64,000 bases of DNA from Clarkia xantiana subsp. parviflora (lineage: Eukaryota; Streptophyta; Magnoliopsida; Myrtales; Onagraceae): contig JAPTYO010000011.1 of assembly GCA_036873135.1 (NCBI GenBank), positions 14,146,747 to 14,210,746 of the forward strand, in the 5' to 3' direction. The notes beneath the pieces were generated by a model that saw nothing but the letters and a program-made list of their open reading frames with translations, did not search any database and had not been told where the DNA came from. The translations under genes and the position numbers were made by a program. Shown here piece after piece: positions 33,767-45,940 of the stretch; positions within the stretch are counted from its first letter, which is position 1; each line of letters begins with the position of its first letter.

Positions 33767-35700
33767 AGAACCCTCGTATCAAGCTCTTTAGATCTATTTA
33801 TCTTACGCACTACTTTAAGGAGATGTAATACCTTCATATATTCGCAATTATGTAAGAATTGCATAACTTATGAAGTTAATGTATTTTCGTAGGTACATTA
33901 CTCTCTTATAATCCCTGCTTTGGAAGAACACCAAGTAGTGGACTTTATGCATTAACTTTGCAACAACACTACAAGCTCGAACGCTTAATACAACAAGAGG
34001 CTTATATTATACGCCACCAACATGTCAATACTCGACATCAACATCGAGCTCGCGATACGCTCTCTTCCATGATATCTATTATGTCCACTCTATACAACTA
34101 CATCCTGGAAATTTTTTTAAGGATTATCTACAAGTAACATGGCGCGATATCCCCACCCGGGGGAAACCCCATGATTACAACAATCATTCCATGGATTTTT
34201 CAACCGAAAGGCGATCATCTATTAAGTGGCGCGACATGCTCTATACGAGGGCAACCCCACACATCTACATGGCGCGACATCCTCTATACGAGGGCAACCC
34301 AATGATATCTTACTGAGGAACGAGGCACCCAGTATAGATTACTAAACACTTGCATGGCACGATATCCTCTATACGAGGGCAACCCCATGACATCTTACTG
34401 AGGAACGAGACACCCAATATAGATTACTAACATATTCATGGCGCGACATCCTCTATACGAGGGCAACCCCATGGGAACCTACTACGACCCACAAGTAGGG
34501 TTCATTATTACGTACCAACTCTCTACGTCGGAAGAAGCGTAGACAACAATCGCCGCAATACACAAAGCAGCGAAAAACTCACCAAATATACAAGTCCAGT
34601 CTTGTAAAACGTTATCTTGTCCGTGAACAAATAACGGAAACAAAACACTCCAACCAAGCAAGTTGTGTCTTGCCACAACGTCGCCTTGGAATGGCCTAAG
34701 AGACGGAAAAAACTACGAGTTGTGCAAAACAAACTTGTACAGCCCCCTGGAATAACCAGGTAGAGGTGTAGTCGCATCGCAAGGACTAGCCAAGGAACAC
34801 CTCGCCCTAACGCTATAACGGGGGTACACAAATAGCGGATCTAAACACATTCAAAAATTGGCAAGTCGTGTCTTGCTACAACGTCACTTCGGAATGGTCT
34901 GAAAGACGGAATAAACTACAAGGCGTATTACAAGACCTTTGTCACGTCCCTTTGATTAAAAATGTGGAGGCGTACTAGCATCGCAAGGCAAGTAATTGGG
35001 TTAGCCAATATAACGCCTTGCAACAACGTTACGCGGGATGTTCCCAACTAACGGATGGAAAAACAACCAAATTAACAAGTAGCGTCTTGTAACAACGTCA
35101 CCTTGGAGTGGACTAAGAGACGATAAAAACTAAGGTTTCGCCTCTTCGAGACAATATACGGGCGTGTAAACAGGGGTCTTGTGCATTACTACTCACAAAT
35201 GCCATGTACCAGGAAAACGACCTTGTGCATTACTACCCATAAATGCCAAGGATCACTCTAAGGACTTGCACATTACTACTCACAAATGCCAAGTGCCTGG
35301 ACATAGGCCTTACGCAGTACTACCCACAAATGCTAAGCGTCACTCTTAAGTCTTGCTTATTACTACTCATGGAATAGCATATACCATATGTTTCCTATAC
35401 ACATTCATCTCGACATGCCTTGGTATACCCAAGAGGGGCGCGCGATACAAAGACGTATGTCTAATAACAACAACTACGGATGCTACATCCAAAAAGAGGA
35501 CGAGTCTCAACTCTACTGTATAGTCCACACCACATGGACAATAACAAACACAAAGGTATGAAATATTACTACCATATTACCATGCATTACTAAACCATTC
35601 ATGAAAGGTCTCATATGACAACGTCAAAGCATCGAAACATAAACATAAAGGGTTAGAAGGGATAACACCCCAACAAGCAACCTCAATCCAAATATGGGGA
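33767..35700 (+). repeat. 3' region of A with three short repeat families
   Basis: 34137-34480: GGCGCGACATCCTCTATACG then AGGGCAACCCCATGA, four to five copies. 34560-35130: AAGTCGTGTCTTG..CAACGTCGCCTTGGAATGG..AAGAGACGG, about four decayed copies, related to the 176 bp repeat in B. 35160-35390: CTTGTGCATTACTACTCAC then AAATGCCA, about four copies. No gene on the plus strand. Confidence 0.78.
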
Positions 35701-35738
35701 GCCAAAACTATATACAAAGAGTTTGTAAAAACCAACAC

Positions 35739-38119
35739 TCAACCTGACGCCACGTCAGGAGCATCCCCAACAACGGCATCTCCGCATGCCCCGGGAACAA
35801 CCTCTCCAAGAGTAGCACCCTCCACAATAATCGGCTCTCCACCATCATTGAACACCAACTCGTACTCATGAGTATCAGCCTCGATATCCTCGGGGGCATC
35901 CACATCAACAATGGGGGGGGGGAGGTATCCTCCTCAACAACAGGGGGCATCCGCCACAATCGGCGGGGCAGCAATCCCGTCTCTAAGTCTTAAGGTGGCC
36001 ACATGCCCATTGGCAAACATGGAGTGCGGACCCAACTGATCAAAGAGCAAGTTCGGAACAAGAGCATATACCTGCTCGATAAGACCCTCAATGGAGTCAT
36101 AAAGCACATCGTTCGCACCCGCCATAACTTCAGCATGATAAGACTCGGAGGCCTTGTACTCCGCAACGCCTCTAACCTTGCCATCCGCAAGGGACTTCTC
36201 CTCCATGGCTCGCAAGGCGAGATCATGCTCCGCGCTATCTGCAACAGCCTTCGCCCGAAGGGCAATAATATCAGACTCAAGTGCCACAATCCGAGCCTGA
36301 TGGGAGGAACTCTCCGCACGCTCAGCTTCGAGACAGGCAATGTCACACTTCTCCATAAATGCCTTCTTCTCCTCTGCGAGTTCAATCACAAAGGAGGAAA
36401 GGTTGGCCATTTGAATGGCAACCTACAAGAATAACACAAGGCTCAACAACAAGTAAGTTGTAGCAACGAAGACAAGCATACATTCAAGGCATAAGGGAGT
36501 AAGAATAAATACTCACGGGAGCAAGGCACGACAGTGCACCCTCAGCACATGCATGCGCACCCTCGGGATCACTCGGGCGAATCCTCCGATCCCCGGGAGG
36601 GATAACCTGCTGGAAGACACGAAATACCACCTCGGGAGTGGTCAAGCTAACCTCTTTCGAAAAACGAGGTCCTCCAGCAGAGAAGGGTTCTCACTCATCA
36701 CCAACAACAGAGTCCTTGGTAGGACAAACCAACTCGGCCTGAGTATGGACGACAACAGGCGGAATAGCTATACACACACACAAAGATGAAAAAGAAGATC
36801 CAAGTACATCAAGTATAACAACACTGCAAGATCAACCAATGTACCTGAACGGAGTCGGGATCGGGGGCGCTTAGGACCGCTCGAGGGCCGAACCTCGGAG
36901 TCGGGACGTTTCGCCTTGGCCCGAGGCGGAGTGCCGGAAGCCGCGATAACTCGTTCCGTCACGAGCGGGGATTGACCTACAAACAAGAACAAAGCAAGAT
37001 AAGAACAAAGGCATTGGGCACAACTAGTAAAGCAACCTTACAAATATACAACTTACCCGCACTTCCTTTGCCACGTCCATGCTTCATGCCCTGGAGAACA
37101 GCAGATACATCCGTGCGACCGCTCCGTGTAGGAGGAGCAGCACCACTCTGGGAGCTCGCCTGCAAGCGGGAAGTTTTTCCATGACACCAGCCTACACCAC
37201 AACACAATGAAGTTATAAAGGTTCATAACATACCTAGGTACCTCCCGAAGGAGGAGTGCAAATCCCAGCCCTGCGTAAATCTTGCTCCTTCACACAAGAC
37301 AAGGCCGTGTATGTACACGCCTTCTGTGCACGATACACCATCTTCATCACCGCCTTGTCAGACTCGGAAAATTCACGGAAAGCCGGCACGGGATCGGGCC
37401 TCGTAATCCGAACGATAGGCCAAGTCATCCCGGGATCTTCAGTGAAGAAATAACGTCCCTGCCAATGACTCTTCGACCGGTCGACAGCAGTGACAAAGTG
37501 AAGGGTGATATCCCACTTCACTTCGCCCAACCCAAGATCAACAAACTTTTTCCCCTTCATCAAAGGCCAGCGGATAGCAATAGAGCATAACCCCGACGTA
37601 TCCGGACGCCGGAGCTGGAAGATGCATGAAAGATTATAGTCGAGTAGCACCAAGACTGCCGATGACATAGTACTCGGAAGCAAACCCAGTACCGTTTCGC
37701 GGAAGGTGCAAGATCAAGAGGGAAATCCTGTAGTAACGGCACAACTTCCGCAAGTCTGAGCAATAAGGAAAGCGCAACCGCTCTCAGATCTGGGAGGCGT
37801 AAATAGCCGACAAATCGTCCGGAGGCACAGTAGGCATTCCCATACTAGCATCAGTGATGATATCAAATAGGAAGAATGCCTCTTCCGAAGGACAAAGCCA
37901 AGAACGAACAACTAGACGTTGATATTCATCACGATCGAACATGTTACCCACAAAGGTATGCACTAAGTCCCCTGACCCCACGCGAGGCTCCAACTCGGGG
38001 GAAGAAGGTGTATCATCCACAGTCTCCGGCTCGAACGAATCCGAAAACTCGGACTCGGAATCAGAATCCGAATCAGGACAAAATCTAACAAGTGGAGTGG
38101 GAATATGGGACTTGCTCAT
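35739..38119 (-). pseudogene. Spliced antisense gene of element A (five coding exons)
   Basis: Opposite to pol. Exon 1: 38119-37242 (ATG at 38119-38117; Ser/Asp/Glu-rich start, then a region containing SKSHWQGRYFF). Exon 2: 37191-37057. Exon 3: 36976-36845 (Lys/Arg/Pro-rich, nuclear-signal-like). Exon 4: 36767-36517. Exon 5: 36422-35739, a predicted coiled coil (LSSFVIELAEEKKAF, RIVALESDIIALRAKAVAD) then an acidic tail. All four introns are GT...AG and 50-94 nt, and each join keeps the frame (phases 1,1,1,0). Damage: a TGA near 37784 and a shift near 37680 in exon 1, one TGA in exon 4, and a shift in a run of C/G near 35920 in exon 5. Antisense ORFs behind pol are known in some Tat elements. 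The SKSHWQGRYFF region recalls plant proteins named 'putative gypsy type transposon', which is from memory. Function unknown. Confidence 0.72.
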
Positions 38120-38151
38120 GTTTACAAATCCGGCGAGTCGGGAAGGCAATC

Positions 38152-39360
38152 CTAAGGATAAACGCGCCAGTTCCCCACGCTACAACTCCTACAAGGATAC
38201 AACTACAGCTCATTCAATACATGCGCGTACACTTAACGTTTTGACAACTACTACGCAACGAACACCCCCCACTCGGGGGCAACATCATGCCTACAAATCT
38301 ATAAGTGTTTAACTACTACATAGCGAACATCCTCTATACGGGGCAACTCTATGTTAGTAAGGGCCTCGTCTCAAAACTTTTACGATCTACATATGCGTAT
38401 GCACAACTACGTACGTCTATGTGCGCCTACGTATCCGCGAGTACCTACACACACCCGCGCCCAACTATATGTGTTTGCATACACTAGTATGTGCTCATGC
38501 ATAATTACATATGCCTATGTGCAACTATATGGGCATACTTGCACTTACATGTGCCTATGAGTGCCAACATGTGCATACATGCACCTACACATGCTCATGT
38601 GTGTCTACGTATGCTTTCATGCATTTACTCTTGCCTACACGGCCTAAGACGAACACCGAAGGTAATAAGTGCAAATACATTTATAGCACTAACACCTATA
38701 TGCATATGCTTGTTTAACATGTGTAGGATATGGATACATACATACATACACTACCTTGGGAATACAAAGCTTAACCATGGCTACAAGCATCTATATGCCA
38801 CCAAATATATTCATACATGTCATGCCAACATCTCAAGCATTCAAGAATTTCAATCAACATAGGAAGTGATATCCTTACTCTATACATACTAGTGGTAAAA
38901 TACTTAGACATTTTTATGCTCTTCTTGTTATACTAAACTATGCTAGGCATTTCATCAAACACTGGGTGGGCATGGATGATCAAGTTCAAAATCAAGGCAA
39001 AGATTAGCCTAATTGATGCAAGTAAAGACATCACCATACCTGTAAATGGTTTTAATCAACTCCAAATAACCGAATTACCTCAAAAAATGAGGTTACATAC
39101 CCGAGATTGTCACCGAAGTTCCGCCCGAAGCTTCGACCGCCCGCTGTTACCGTCGCCCTCCGCCGCGCCAATTGCTGGCGGTCCCGCCGCCATAAGCCGG
39201 TTCCTCCGGTGAGTGGTGGTTGGCCGGTGATGAAGGGGTGTGGATGGGTGAGTGGTTTGAGTGCTAAGTCACTTACTCTCTAAGAAATGGAGAAGACATT
39301 TCTAAAAGGGGAGAGACAAAGTGTGGAGATATTTGAATACACTCCCTTATATACACCTAT
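38152..39360 (-). promoter_or_regulatory. Candidate promoter, 5' exon and intron of the antisense gene
   Basis: The minus strand has a TATA box (GTGTATATAAGGG, 39356-39347). The following 220 bases are unlike the surrounding AT-rich DNA: CpG-rich from about 39200 to 39105. This ends at a good splice donor (TCTCGG/GTATGT at 39101/39100). A matching acceptor (TTATCCTTAG/GATTGCC at 38152/38151) lies 32 bases upstream of the ATG at 38119. A short upstream ORF (MAAGPPAIGAAEGDG...) starts in the 5' exon. Within the intron, 38390-38640 is a degenerate CTACGTATG/CATGTGCCTA repeat. Confidence 0.5.
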
Positions 39361-39880
39361 GGGTAACATCTTTCCCTCTCCATATTTTTTCTATCTCCTT
39401 TGGAAGGAACTCCTAACACTTACTCATGTTTATATATCCACACATATACATGTGCATCTACGTACACACGTTTACATATCCATGACACGTGTTTGCAATT
39501 ACAACCCCGACATGCATATTCTCTTATCCATGTTATTGCATATATACATGCCCATACTTATATGATTTAATTTCATAATATTACGTATCATACGCCAACT
39601 CACGTATGTGCATACGTCGTGTTCACATATATGTTAGCATTCATATCCATGATCGCATACACGGACTAGAATTGTCATATACGTATATGTCATATATATA
39701 CCCGCTTGCTACACTAATCATATCGGAAGATACGATTACTTCCGTCCAAGCCCAAGGAGGGGTGCATCATAATAAGGTCCACGCACCGACGGATTGTAAT
39801 TCCACCCCGAGGTAACACCCGAACTTAAATCGAACGTATACTCTATCGAAAATAAAGTCAAGACGGGGCCACGCCACCAC

Positions 39881-39895
39881 TTGACTCGGGCCAAA
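39881..39895 (+). promoter_or_regulatory. Polypurine tract of A
   Basis: TTGACTCGGGCCAAA, decayed compared with TTGACTCGGGGGCAAG of B, directly before the LTR. Confidence 0.65.
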
Positions 39896-40530
39896 TGATG
39901 GGTATACGTCCGATTCAGGTTTGTTTTATATTATTCGGACTTCGTTTACACGTCAAACCCACAGAAACGGTCTAGAATAATTCACTCGCGAGTATTAAAA
40001 AGTCCGGGGCATGCGCGTACGTGCCCCGAACTTGCACATCGTCCAGATTGTTTGAAAACTCCGGACAAGCTCCGGACCGTCCTGGAGTGACGAGGTAAGG
40101 CTCCGAACTCCTCAAGATACTCCAGGACGGTCCGGATTACTCCTCTTGATGATGCATAAACCCCTACGCAAACACTACACATGCAGACCCACCCGATGTC
40201 AGCTTTACTCCCGTCTACGCCTGGTTCATACTTTACATTAAACCGGCGTTGGACCGTTCAAAATCAGGTTCGAGTTGGAAAACTCTTATTTAAGGGACTC
40301 CACTCTCCCATTTTACGACAAAGTTATAGCGGAAGCTCTGAGCTCTCTCTTACTTTCTCTCTCTAAAATACCTGATTTAAGCATCGAAGAAGGTTCATCG
40401 CACTCCACCCCCCTGCGTTGTGTGCGATATTGCCCCTCGTGCTGGTATAAGGAGACGCATGAGCCCCAACACGTGCGAAGACCAGGATCAATACCAGGAT
40501 CCGAAACTTTGTCTGGTCCGGGTCCCAACA
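39896..40530 (+). repeat. 3' LTR of A
   Basis: 635 bp, TGATGGGTATACGTCCG...GGGTCCCAACA. Some 30 bp shorter than the 5' copy because of indels in U3 and U5, with many single changes, so the insertion is not recent. TATTTAAG lies near 40288. Confidence 0.88.
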
Positions 40531-41190
40531 CTACGCTCGTACGCCGGGAAGTGAACATTGAGCCTGACCTTAGATATGAGTTCTGAGTCCGTGAGGATAC
40601 TTTGGGTGCCTCTTCATAAGGCTCCCGGGATCGATCACACGCTCGAGGTGAAGATGTTTGCGTCCGCCAGAATCACGAGGATTCTTTCCTAGCACAACCG
40701 AGCTGTGACCCCGTGGTCCGACGTGGCACGCGTAATATGAAGCACGCGTTGATAGCATACCTAAACGTTTAAGTTTAAAGGAATGGGACATGAAAACTCA
40801 TGCTATCACAGATTCTCATCTGGGCCAGAATGTGGATTAATGACGAACAAAGTTCATCACGGCGATCTGCAAAAGGAAGATCATATCGAGTTACTTCGAC
40901 ACTAGATGATCGTTCTGTGTAATCAGGTTTATCCCCGTGATTCTTAGCCAACCTTGCTTAGTAGAGGCCTCCCTCCACCGCAAGTCGACCGTACCTGTGT
41001 GACGAGGTAAGGCCCACATTCGACATAGTTTTGGCAGAGGTTTGCGTCCTCCTATGACTTAGTTTATAGACCGAAAATTTGATGTAATAAAAAATTATGA
41101 CGTCGATTGATCATAAACTTAGTTGCAATTACTTCTCTTACAAAATGTAACTTTCCAATATCAAAAAGTTATCCCAGATACACGCCACTT
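40531..41190 (-). other. 3' non-coding region of J, second piece
   Basis: Continues exactly where 29140 stopped (CTACGCTCGTACGCCGGGAAG; compare CTTCGCTCGTAAAGCTGGGAAG in L at 26423). No gene. Ends at the stop of the RNase H frame. Confidence 0.75.
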
Positions 41191-43180
41191 CTAAACCCTA
41201 CGCAATCCAAGCAATTTTACATGCTTTTCAAATATCTCCCTGCGTAGTGGTTTAGTTAATGAGTCCGCAATCATGTTATCAGTGGAGAAGTATTCCATAG
41301 TGATTATATTGTCTTCTACCATAGATTTAGCATAAAAACATTTCACATCAATGTGTTTAGTCCTACTATGGTACTTCGAATTCTTTACTGTCCCAATGGC
41401 TGCCTGACTGTCAGAGAACACCTTCACAGGTTTACTCCCGACGTAACCATCAAGCAGCGCAGTAAGAAGCCTTTTCAGCCATACCGCTTCCTGTACGTTC
41501 TTGGAGAGAGCTACGAATTCCGATTCCATCGTGGACAGCCCGACACAGGTTTGCTTATTGCCCGTCCATGAAATGACGGCATTAGCAAGAAGAAACATTC
41601 CTCCGGTGGTGGAATTCTGATCATCCAGATCGCCACCATGGTCAGCGTGACTGTAACCGGTCAATTCTAACTTCCCGCCCTCATAGCACAGTGCGTAGTC
41701 GGCAGTACCTTTCAGATAATGAATAATTCATTTTACGGCCTTTAAATGTTGATAGTCAGGATCTTATTGAAAACGTACTACTAGGCCCAAGGCGTAATAG
41801 ATATCCGGATGGGTGCATTGCAGGGCGTACATAAAACTACCGACCATGATTAAATACTCTGCACCCTTCATCTGTTCACACTCTGCCAGGATCTTGGGGC
41901 TGTCACGTTTTGACAGTGCGCACCCAAACACCACCGGCGTATCCACGGGTTTGGCATCCTGTAATCTGAATCCTTTCAATAGTTTGTTGATATAAGCTTC
42001 TTGAGACGGACACAATTTCCAGGTAGCCCGATCACTAGCAATTTAATGCACAAGATGTACGTGGCCTCTCCCATGTCTCTCATCTCAAATACAGATGCCA
42101 ACCATGACTTTGACTTGTTCATAAAACTCACATCGTCTGTGGCAATGAGTATGTCATCTACGTATAAAGTTAAGATGACATACTTAGACCCCGGAGGTCT
42201 TATAATACACGTACGGATCCTCGTGAAGATTCACGAATACGTTTCCTACGATTTCCTCGTGGAATCCGCGGTACCATTGTCGAGACGACTGTTTAAGACC
42301 GTAGATGGACCTTTGGAGTTTACAAACTTTACGTTCGTTACCAAGAGTAATAAAAACCTCCGGTTTCTCAATGTAGATCTCTTCCTCCAGGTTTCCGTGG
42401 AGGAATGCGGTTTTAACATTCATTTGGTGCAGCTCGAGATTGAGACTTGCGACCAAGACCATGACTGGCCCTAACCGTGGTTTTATGCACAGTCAGTGAG
42501 TTTGTTTTGTCAAAGTCAACACCGTGAAATGGGTATATCCTTTCGCATCAAGTCGGGTTTCGCACCTCCCGACCTTTTCCATCAGTAGTGATCCTTCTTT
42601 CTGGACTCACCCTATCCTTGTGCCCCTGTGGTTAGCAGGTAAATCAACTATAGACTATAATGGTTTTCATTTAAGCGATCTCTCTCTTTTACTCCATTTC
42701 TTCACTTGAGGTCTTTCCAATGCTTGCCAATAGTTGTTAGAGCGATGGGATACTTCTTGGAGAAGTTTGATGCCCCTGACTTTCGTATAGGCTTGGTTAA
42801 TCCCATCTAGAGTCTGATCATTTCTCCCATTCAGAATAATGCTTCTTATCGTAACATCATTTATATTGGGAACAATACTCCCACTCGGAATAATGCTTCT
42901 TATCGGAGCATCGTTTCCTTTGGGAACAAGAGCAGTGCTTGAACCTTGACCATCAACTTTCCTTTGACAACCTCTTGGTCTCGGGGTTTTACTTCCGAGA
43001 TGAATTCCTTGATCACAAGGATCTGGAACCAAGTTTGGTCGGATCGCTCCCACTGGAAACAATGGGTATCACTTCCACTGGAAACAATGGGTAGTAGAGG
43101 CAGTTGTGGCTTTCCTGGTCCAGCAATATGACATTCAGGATCAACTTGATTCATCTCTGCGGCAACAGTGATCTCATGTG
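41191..43180 (-). pseudogene. pol of copia J: linker, reverse transcriptase, RNase H
   Basis: RNase H is open 41664-41191 (SWTGNKQTCVGLSTMESEFV, ending KLLGLRRV). Reverse transcriptase is in pieces: NVKTAFLHGNLEEEIYIEKP and SIYGLKQSSRQWYRGFHEE (42462-42184), YVDD near 42160 (LTLYVDDILIAT), then SQEAYINKLLKGF (42015-41764). Frame breaks lie at about 42180, 42040 and 41700. Upstream (43154-42667) is the variable linker before reverse transcriptase, with PQLPLLPIVSSGSD, also found in I and H. I see no integrase behind it. Confidence 0.82.
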
Positions 43181-45138
43181 GTAGGGTTTATTCCTCCCAC
43201 TTGATTTACTATGAAAATGTTTCCATTATCATTTACCATGTCATTCACTTGAGTTGCCGGTTGAAATCTCTCCCACTCGAATTAAGTGGGATCTAATTGT
43301 CAGTGACATCCTGCTCCATTTTGATCATGACTACTTAGGTTCAAACTGTCCATGCATTTGGAATATTCGCCCTCAAGAGATGTAATGTCTACATGTTCGA
43401 TCACAGCACCATTTTCAAAAGCTTTTGAACAGGCATTTTCTAAGAGTAGTTATCATGCTCTTGTCCTAAATGCGTGTTTAGTGCGCATTTTAATGTCGCA
43501 AGATGATATGATTTAACTCATTATCATTCTTTAGCTTTTATGGTGACGTGTCATACCGATTTTATTGGAACACAATTTACATACATGTGAGTAATCTTTT
43601 TCATCCCTTAGGGAACACCTGATAGAGTGACTCCAACATTACGTTCTTGAACTGTGCTTCTTGAAGTGTGTTTTAGTTGATTTGAATGACTAGCCTGACT
43701 TATCATTCAAGGCGTACAGAAGGAGAATCGTTTAACCGACATCATCCTTCTTTGTTTGCAAACTTATCTCAGAGATTTTATCCCATTTCCGAACTGAGCA
43801 TCTTGGGTTTTCACCCTATGCGTCAGCTGATACTTTTACAAGGTCGTGGTAGTTTCGAAGCCTACTTCGTACCGATGTAAATGTTATCAATAAGTTGTTT
43901 CCGAAGGAATGCAAATGAAAATTCAGCACCTAATCATTCACACATTTCATTATTAAATTCGTATTTTGAAAAAATTGTTCCGTCTATCGAGGTCCACTTG
44001 CGCGTAGCGCTATTCACCATAGTTTTAATCCTAGGGTGAATCGTTTCATTTCTGAAATTAATTAAATTTAATCCAATCAGTTTCGCACATGATTATCATT
44101 ACAGATTATTTCATTCACTGGAATACTTAATAATTAAATAAGATTTATAACCGATTCGTTCTTAGAACTACGTAATCAATAGATTTTGATGGCATTTTTA
44201 TTTTGCTCAAAGAATTAGATGTAGGATAAAATGTATGGATTTGTTTGATTCATCTATTTCCAATAGCCTTATTGCTTTGGTTTGCTTACATTTCAGATCG
44301 ATCTCGTTTCTAGCCGAGTCGATTAATCTTGATAAGCAGAACTAATTTCGAATTGAATGGTAACTACTTTATCAATAATTCCGAAACAATAATAACCAGA
44401 ATTCAAACAAAAAATGAACAAGGTAAAACAAACATAAACAATACTGGGGTTTCAGATCTCAAACTTGAAGCAGTCACGAAGAAGAATGATGGACATGTAG
44501 TTTTAACTGATTAGTACCGTGAAGGTACTGATCATCGTTTAGACCTTTTGTTGTCGGGGGTTGCCGAGAATTTTAGCATACCAATGAATCGGTCATCGAA
44601 TGCCTCGGGTTCTTTTGGAAAGTTTCCTTCTTTATCATCAGCGAATAGGTCTATTGTTGTCTTAATCGCTAGACCTTTTTCGTAAACAAAGAGGAAACAA
44701 CCTCATTACTTTCAGAGCCCTTGTCCATACGTCTAACTCGTCAGCGGGATCATGAAAGGCTATTACAACGCCATCACTGCATAGAATACTGTAGTATTCT
44801 GCCATTAAGGCTCGTGCTTCAGCGGCCTTACCCTTACCGAAGCGAAGGTATATGGCACACCAAAGATGCAATGCGCTGAGTTGTATAAAATCTCATTCTA
44901 CTTCTGTTAACAGTTGAGAGAGAATTAATTCTCATGCATTACGATCATTCCTCAACCTTTTCTTGTTGTTGCTTTCATGCGGGTTTCCATATTCGTCCAA
45001 GCTTATCCGTCTCGCCGTCAGATTGAATTGATCGTCAAGATCCGCAACGATCAAGAGTTCCATAACATTGTATCTCAATTCATCATAATCCATGCCGTCC
45101 AAGTTGCGAGGTTCGTAGAACTGTATCGATTCAGCCAT
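43181..45138 (-). pseudogene. Non-canonical 5' coding region of copia J
   Basis: Where gag, protease and integrase should be, none of their motifs is seen. Instead an ATG at 45138-45136 opens MAESIQFYEPRNLDGMDYDE (stop at 44932). A second minus-strand frame, 44871-44662, includes GKAAEARALMAEYYSILCSD. H has the same layout: FDIPRNLDGMNHDE at about 60842 and the same 2.0 kb distance to the linker. I do not recognise the protein. It could be a captured gene, an unusual Gag, or both decayed. The stretch 43681-44500 has no sense-strand frame of note. Confidence 0.5.
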
Positions 45139-45894
45139 GAAAACTAACACATTGTTAATCACGCAAAAATTAGGGAGACAATAACATTTTGAGAAAGAAT
45201 TGCATACATCAAATATCTATTAAGATTGAATCCGACAAATAATGATTCCTCAGTCATCTAAACCAATCGACCACCAGCAAACCAATGGAAGATGGCTGTG
45301 AAAGAGTTCACATTATCGTCGTCTTCCATCCAATAGACCAGTCTTTTAGAACGGTTTTAATCGCAAATTACCGGAATAGGAATTTTAAAATAAGCATACC
45401 CGATCTTGGCTTTCCCAAGGCCCTTTTATTTTGGAAAAATATTCCGATGAATTTACTCATGCATACATAATTCTACTATCCACGTAAATTATCATATGTC
45501 AACAACATTCATCACATCACATGAACCACACTCATGCTGACGCGTCATGCGTCTAATGTTCTGAGGAACTCATGCTTGCATACATAATTATACTTCCAAG
45601 TAAATTATCAAATGCAACTACATCCTCAACATTCTAGCATACGTGTCAAACATGTAAGATTCACATCCATCATACACATCTGGCGACTTGTTTTCGATTT
45701 TAAAATAATTTTGAACATTAGGGGCTTACTTGCAATTCATGCTTATATTCAATCACCCAATATTGTAGACATGAATCCTAGACATATCCATCCATCACAG
45801 CATGTCTATCCTAGTGTACATTCCATATGTTTAACCAGGGCTCCGCCCCCAATATGCAATATCCAGCTAGCTTGACATAATCAAGACAACATTT
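45139..45894 (-). other. Leader of copia J, first piece
   Basis: Reverse-complement matches H's leader (60100-60830). It includes the stretch around GCTCCGCCCCCAATATGCAA, the CATACATAATT repeats and AATTGCATACATC. No gene. Ends in the LINE target CAAGACAACATTT (45882-45894). Confidence 0.75.
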
Positions 45895-45940
45895 ATTTTT
45901 TTTTGGTTAAAATATAATATTATTGAAAGTACTAAAAACA

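Larger units (their letters stand above)
29141..40530 (+). mobile_element. Tat-type Ty3/Gypsy element A, complete ends, inside J
   Basis: 5' LTR 29141-29805, 3' LTR 39896-40530, 5 bp duplication CTACG at 29136-29140 and 40531-40535. The order is LTR, protease, reverse transcriptase, RNase H, archaeal RNase H, integrase, a 6 kb 3' region with repeats and an antisense spliced gene, then polypurine tract and LTR. Gag is missing: protease begins about 180 bp after the LTR. The many stops show an old copy. Confidence 0.9.
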
